Shown: in pieces, positions 22,313 to 25,575 of the stretch
Layout of the letters: each line of letters begins with the position of its first letter
Numbering within the stretch: the stretch's first letter is position 1
Assembly: GCA_009773975.1 (NCBI GenBank)
Contig: VSMX01000010.1
Span: 1-25,575, forward strand
DNA length: 25,575 nucleotides
Direction of reading: 5' to 3'
Source: Desulfovibrio sp.
Lineage (GTDB): Bacteria; Desulfobacterota; Desulfovibrionia; Desulfovibrionales; Desulfovibrionaceae
Position numbers and translations under genes: made by a program
The notes under the pieces: generated by a model
The model's database searches: none
What the model was told of the DNA's origin: nothing
What the model saw: the letters and a program-made list of their open reading frames with translations, nothing else

Positions 22313-25135
22313 CTAGGCTTTGGCGTCCATTTTGCGGACAACTTCCGCGCAGCGCGGGCAGATATCGGGGTATTCCGCATCCTTGCCAAGTTCCTCGCTG
22401 TAAATCCAGCAGCGCGCGCATTTTTCGCCGCGGGCTTTTTCAACGCTTATGGCCACATCTTCAAGATCGGGGCTTTTCCAGGCTGATTCCGGCGCCTGCT
22501 CCAGGGGCAAAACCTCTATTTGCGAAACAATGAAGATTGCCCGCAAATCCGTATGAAGTCTTTCAAGGCTATCCCGAAGATTTTGCGCCATGTAAAGGGT
22601 CAGCTTGCTGTCCAGCGAATGGCCAATTGCGCCGGCCTTGCGCAAGGGCTCGGCAGCGGCCGTGGCAGCCGAACGAACAGCAAGGAGCAGATTCCAGTCA
22701 TTCTGGACATGATCCGGCAAAATGAATTTTTCGCAGTCATAATTCTGCAGGGCAAAAACCGTCTGTTCCGGCCCGTGGATAGCCGCTGGCAAGCAGGAGA
22801 ATATTTCTTCCGCCGTAAAGGAAAGCACCGGCGCCATGTCCAGAAGGAGCATACGAACAATATGCCAGAGAGCGCTTTGCGCGGATCGGCGCCCATGTCC
22901 GGTTTTCTCATCGCAATAAAGCCTGTCTTTCAGGATATCAAGATAAAATGCGGACAAATCGTTTACGCAGTAATTGTGCAAACCATGGTATACCTTATGA
23001 AATTCAAAGTCCATATAGGCCCGCATCAGGCGTTTGTGCAAGATGGCGGCATTGGACATGGCAAAGCGATCCAGCGGCAGCATATCTTTGGGATCGACAA
23101 GCGAATCGTCGCCGAAATCCTGGAAATTGCCGAGCAGAAAACGGCAGGTATTGCGGATGCGTCTGTAGGCATCGACAAGGCGCGAGAGGATGACATCCGA
23201 AATGCGGATATCTTCCTGATAATTGACGCTGGCCGCCCAGAGCCGAATAATTTCGGCCCCGTACTTGCTGATCAACTGGGCAGGTGCAATGACATTGCCG
23301 ATGGATTTGGACATTTTGCGGCCCTCGCCATCCACAACATACCCGTGGGTCAGCACGGCCTTGTATGGCGGGGCGTTGCGCAGGCCTTCAGAAATCAGCA
23401 GTGAACTGTGGAACCAGCCCCGGTGTTGATCCGAGCCTTCAAAATACAGGTCTGCCGGAAAGCGCAAATTGGCCCTGGCTTCGAGCACGGCCGCGAAACT
23501 CGAGCCGGAATCAAACCATACGTCAAGAATATCAGTTTCTTTTTTGAAGTGGCGCGCGCCACATTGCGGACAGACAAGATCGGGTGGCACAATTTCCTCA
23601 GGCGGCGCCTCATACCAGTAGTCGCAGCCTGTTGGCCAGGTTGCGAAACGGGCGCAGATTTCATGCATCCAGGCGGCATCGTTCCAGGCATGGCCACAAT
23701 CCTCGCACAAAAGCGCGATAATCGGCACACCCCATTGCCTCTGGCGGGAGATGCACCAGTCCGGCCGAAACTCGATCATATTATGAATGCGCTCGCGTCC
23801 CCAGGCCGGTATCCATTCCACCTTGCTGTCGATATCATCCAGAATCCTTGCGCGAAGGTTGTTGGCCTCCATGCTGATAAACCACTGCGTGGTTGCGCGG
23901 AAGATCACGGGCTCCTTGCAGCGCCAGCAGTGGGGGTAGGAATGGCTTATCTTGCCTTCCTGCAAGAGCGCGCCACGCTCCCTGAGCTTTTCAATGACCA
24001 CGGGGTTGGCCTCAAAAACATTCAGGCCCGCAAAATATTCGACAATCGGCAGATAGCGGCCGGCGTCATCGAGCGGCGAATAGGCTTCCAGTCCGTATTT
24101 CAGCCCCACTTCATAGTCTTCACGACCATGGCCCGGAGCGGTATGAACCAGACCTGTGCCGGCATCCAGTGTTACATGGGTCCCCAGGATGAGCATTGAA
24201 TCCCGGTCGTAAAATGGATGGCGCGCAACCAGTTTTTCCAGCTTTTCGCCCCTGGCCTCGCCAATGATTTCATAATTTTGCCAATCGAGGATTTTGGCGC
24301 AGGCGCAAAGCAGGTCTTTTGCCAGTAAATACTGTTTGCCATTGGCAGCAACCAGAACATAGTCAAAATCGGGATGCGCGCTGATGGCCAGATTGTCCGG
24401 AATTGTCCAGGGCGTCGTGGTCCAGATTACGGCGTAGGCCTTTTGCGGGTCTGCGCCCGGGAATACCTTGGCAAGCCGCGTGTCGGGCAGGGGAAAGGCC
24501 ACATATATTGATGGAGAAGTCTCGTCCGCATATTCGACTTCCGCTTCCGCAAGGGCCGTGTGGCAGGAACAGCACCAGTAAATCGGCTTCCTGGAGCGAA
24601 CAACATAGCCTTTTTCCACAAAGCTGGCCAAATTGGAGGCGATTGCGGCCTCGTATTCGGGCAAAAGACTCAAATAGGGATTTTGCCATTCGCCCAAAAC
24701 GCCCAGCCTTTTGAATTCATCGCGCTGAACGTTGATCCACTTTTGCGCATATTCGCGGCAAAGGCGGCGCACGGTCAGGGGCGGCAATTCCTTGCGCTTT
24801 TTCTTCAGATCCTGCTCGACCTTGTGCTCGATTGGCAGACCGTGGCAATCCCAGCCGGGCACATAGGTCGCGGCCTGACCCTGCATATTGCGGGACTTGA
24901 TAATGACATCCTTGAGGATTTTGTTCATGGCCGTGCCCATATGGATATTGCCGTTGGCGTATGGGGGGCCGTCATGCAGCACATAGGAACCCTGTGAGCC
25001 AGAAGCGGCAATCATGGCCTCGTAGGCCTTTGTTTTCTCCCATTTGTCAAGCATGGCAGGTTCACGCTGGGCCAGGTTGGCGCGCATGGGAAAATCCGTC
25101 TGGGGAAGGTTGAGAGTATTTTTATAGTCCCGCAT
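22313..25135 (-). CDS. ileS: Isoleucyl-tRNA synthetase
   Basis: A 940-residue class I synthetase, normal bacterial length. The HIGH motif is PPYANGNIHMG near residue 60, the editing (CP1) domain contains WTTTPWTIPDNLA, the KMSKS loop is GRKMSKSIGNV near residue 605, and the C-terminal zinc site has CARCW and CPRC. It charges tRNA-Ile. The ATG at 25135 has an AAAGG about 8 nt upstream. It is the first gene of the leftward ileS-lspA-PLDc_N-cpoB-cheZ operon, with a good promoter at 25222-25194. The bacterial-type zinc tail suggests a standard, mupirocin-sensitive-type enzyme rather than the eukaryote-like form. Confidence 0.98.
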   Translation of the reverse strand: MRDYKNTLNLPQTDFPMRANLAQREPAMLDKWEKTKAYEAMIAASGSQGSYVLHDGPPYANGNIHMGTAMNKILKDVIIKSRNMQGQAATYVPGWDCHGLPIEHKVEQDLKKKRKELPPLTVRRLCREYAQKWINVQRDEFKRLGVLGEWQNPYLSLLPEYEAAIASNLASFVEKGYVVRSRKPIYWCCSCHTALAEAEVEYADETSPSIYVAFPLPDTRLAKVFPGADPQKAYAVIWTTTPWTIPDNLAISAHPDFDYVLVAANGKQYLLAKDLLCACAKILDWQNYEIIGEARGEKLEKLVARHPFYDRDSMLILGTHVTLDAGTGLVHTAPGHGREDYEVGLKYGLEAYSPLDDAGRYLPIVEYFAGLNVFEANPVVIEKLRERGALLQEGKISHSYPHCWRCKEPVIFRATTQWFISMEANNLRARILDDIDSKVEWIPAWGRERIHNMIEFRPDWCISRQRQWGVPIIALLCEDCGHAWNDAAWMHEICARFATWPTGCDYWYEAPPEEIVPPDLVCPQCGARHFKKETDILDVWFDSGSSFAAVLEARANLRFPADLYFEGSDQHRGWFHSSLLISEGLRNAPPYKAVLTHGYVVDGEGRKMSKSIGNVIAPAQLISKYGAEIIRLWAASVNYQEDIRISDVILSRLVDAYRRIRNTCRFLLGNFQDFGDDSLVDPKDMLPLDRFAMSNAAILHKRLMRAYMDFEFHKVYHGLHNYCVNDLSAFYLDILKDRLYCDEKTGHGRRSAQSALWHIVRMLLLDMAPVLSFTAEEIFSCLPAAIHGPEQTVFALQNYDCEKFILPDHVQNDWNLLLAVRSAATAAAEPLRKAGAIGHSLDSKLTLYMAQNLRDSLERLHTDLRAIFIVSQIEVLPLEQAPESAWKSPDLEDVAISVEKARGEKCARCWIYSEELGKDAEYPDICPRCAEVVRKMDAKA

Positions 25136-25193
25136 TGTGTCGCCTTTGAGGATTTTTCATTGAATATGTTTGCAAAATGAATTTAATCTGCGA

Positions 25194-25222
25194 ATTTTGG
25201 ACAATGATGCAATCAAAGTCAA
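25194..25222 (-). promoter_or_regulatory. Sigma70-type promoter of the ileS operon
   Basis: On the minus strand, TTGACT (25222-25217, 5 of 6 to consensus) is followed by exactly 17 bp and CAAAAT (25199-25194, 4 of 6). This leaves a leader of about 50 nt before the ileS ATG. No T-box or other riboswitch-like structure was seen in the leader. Confidence 0.6.
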
Positions 25223-25290
25223 TAGCCCCGATTTCGGAGTAAATCCAGTAATGCTGTTGAAAATGGCAAATGCAGGGGATTTTTGCGGAA

Positions 25291-25318
25291 TAAAAAAGGC
25301 AGGGTTCTTGGCCCTGCC
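25291..25318 (-). terminator. Intrinsic terminator for a leftward transcript from beyond the window
   Basis: A 7-bp stem, GGCAGGG (25298-25304) with CCCTGCC (25312-25318), closes a 7-nt loop. On the minus strand it is followed by TTTTTTA. It therefore stops transcription arriving from the right and insulates the ileS promoter just downstream. No leftward gene lies between it and the window end, so its gene must be further right, possibly beyond the putative IS element. Confidence 0.75.
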
Positions 25319-25397
25319 CCGAATAAGGCTAACTGCATAGAAAAGTAAACCATGGGTGAAAGCATGCTTATGTTTTAATCCGAAAAAAGTCAATGAT

Positions 25398-25419
25398 TTT
25401 TTGGAAAAATTTCCAAAAA
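25398..25419. repeat. 22-bp perfect AT-rich palindrome
   Basis: TTTTTGGAAA (25398-25407) and TTTCCAAAAA (25410-25419) are perfect inverted repeats with a 2-bp centre. The symmetry about TTGGAAA...TTTCCAA suggests a dimer-binding site. It is not followed by a GC stem or T-run of terminator type. It sits between the leftward terminator and the putative IS end, in otherwise non-coding DNA. Confidence 0.5.
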
Positions 25420-25459
25420 CATGATGGTAAAAGTCAAAGCATGGGAGCCAACCTCTTTA

Positions 25460-25575
25460 TTAGTGAATTGGGAAACCCCCAGCTTTGCTGGGGCACTAAC
25501 AGAGTTTGACTTATGCGGAAGTAAGGACAATCCTCCTCATTGTGAGCTGCTCAGTGCGAGCAAGAGGAGGCTTCA
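25460..25575 (+). mobile_element. Putative left end of an IS200/IS605-type element (runs off right edge)
   Basis: A hairpin CCCCAGC (25477-25483), loop TTT, GCTGGGG (25487-25493), preceded by GGGAAAC, has the form of the subterminal left-end hairpin recognised by TnpA in the IS200/IS605 family. About 40 nt further, CCTCCTC (25532-25538) can pair with GAGGAGG (25564-25570), a strong Shine-Dalgarno, with an inner TGCTC/GAGCA stem. Five nt after the GAGGAGG the window ends in an A that would begin an ATG at normal spacing. Sequestering of the transposase ribosome binding site is known for IS200. The transposase itself is not visible and the left boundary is approximate, so this is a pattern-based call. 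Confidence 0.45.

Noticed and set aside
25157..25393. 78-codon leftward frame upstream of ileS
   Set aside because: It runs through the terminator at 25291-25318 and over the ileS promoter, has no Shine-Dalgarno, and resembles no family; most likely a chance frame.
1..25575. CRISPR array, tRNA, rRNA or riboswitch
   Set aside because: No regularly spaced direct repeats, no tRNA cloverleaf with CCA-type end and no recognisable riboswitch core was seen by eye on either strand; a covariance-model scan was not possible.

Overview
The window looks like a chromosomal segment of a Gram-negative, Desulfovibrio-like bacterium (Desulfovibrionaceae / Desulfobacterota). The evidence is family-level only: Gram-negative envelope genes (lspA, a CpoB-type lipoprotein), an archaeal/anaerobe-type 2-oxoacid:ferredoxin oxidoreductase subunit, short-form psd next to pssA, a leuA-leuC-leuD-leuB run, and a CheZ phosphatase. 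Species cannot be fixed without a search. By eye, the left third is more AT-rich than the leu region.

Region 1 (1-12277) is a surface-glycan or glycoprotein modification locus. A tightly coupled leftward operon starts at a TTG codon at 6458. It encodes a ketoacyl-ACP synthase III, a dedicated acyl carrier protein, an SDR ketoreductase, a NeuD/PglD-type sugar N-acyltransferase, and four tandem paralogous GT4 glycosyltransferases; the last runs off the left edge, and one has lost its whole donor-binding domain. Upstream lie a CgeB-like/GT2 double glycosyltransferase (6681-8531) and a protein that looks like a sulfotransferase with both PAPS-binding motifs eroded (8528-9691). Divergent from these are a methyltransferase fused to a P-loop domain (9882-11039) and a VioA-like DegT/DnrJ aminotransferase (11150-12277). 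Together these read as a pathway for a 4-amino-4,6-dideoxy-sugar whose N-acyl chain is built in place on its own ACP (for example 3-hydroxybutyryl), then methylated and transferred. This is the logic of the modified viosamine on Pseudomonas flagellin. No target protein or dTDP-sugar synthesis gene (rmlA/rmlB) is present, so the target and exact sugar are inferred.

Region 2 (12274-12796) holds a small acidic unknown protein, convergent with and sharing stop-codon bases with the aminotransferase gene. A short regulatory region follows, in which a perfect 18-bp palindrome overlaps the -35 box of a rightward promoter.

Region 3 (12797-19853) is a rightward run: a secreted protein with two HdeA/HdeB-like domains, psd, pssA, leuA, leuC, leuD, leuB, and an orphan IorB-like subunit. 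It makes phosphatidylethanolamine and leucine.

Region 4 (25135-19883, leftward) is a compact operon ileS-lspA-(PLDc_N small membrane protein)-cpoB-cheZ. It ends in a strong GNRA-loop terminator that sits between the convergent operons.

The right edge (25136-25575) has no gene. It holds the ileS promoter, a leftward terminator for something beyond the window, a 22-bp palindrome, and what looks like the left end of an IS200/IS605-type element whose transposase would begin at or just past the last base.
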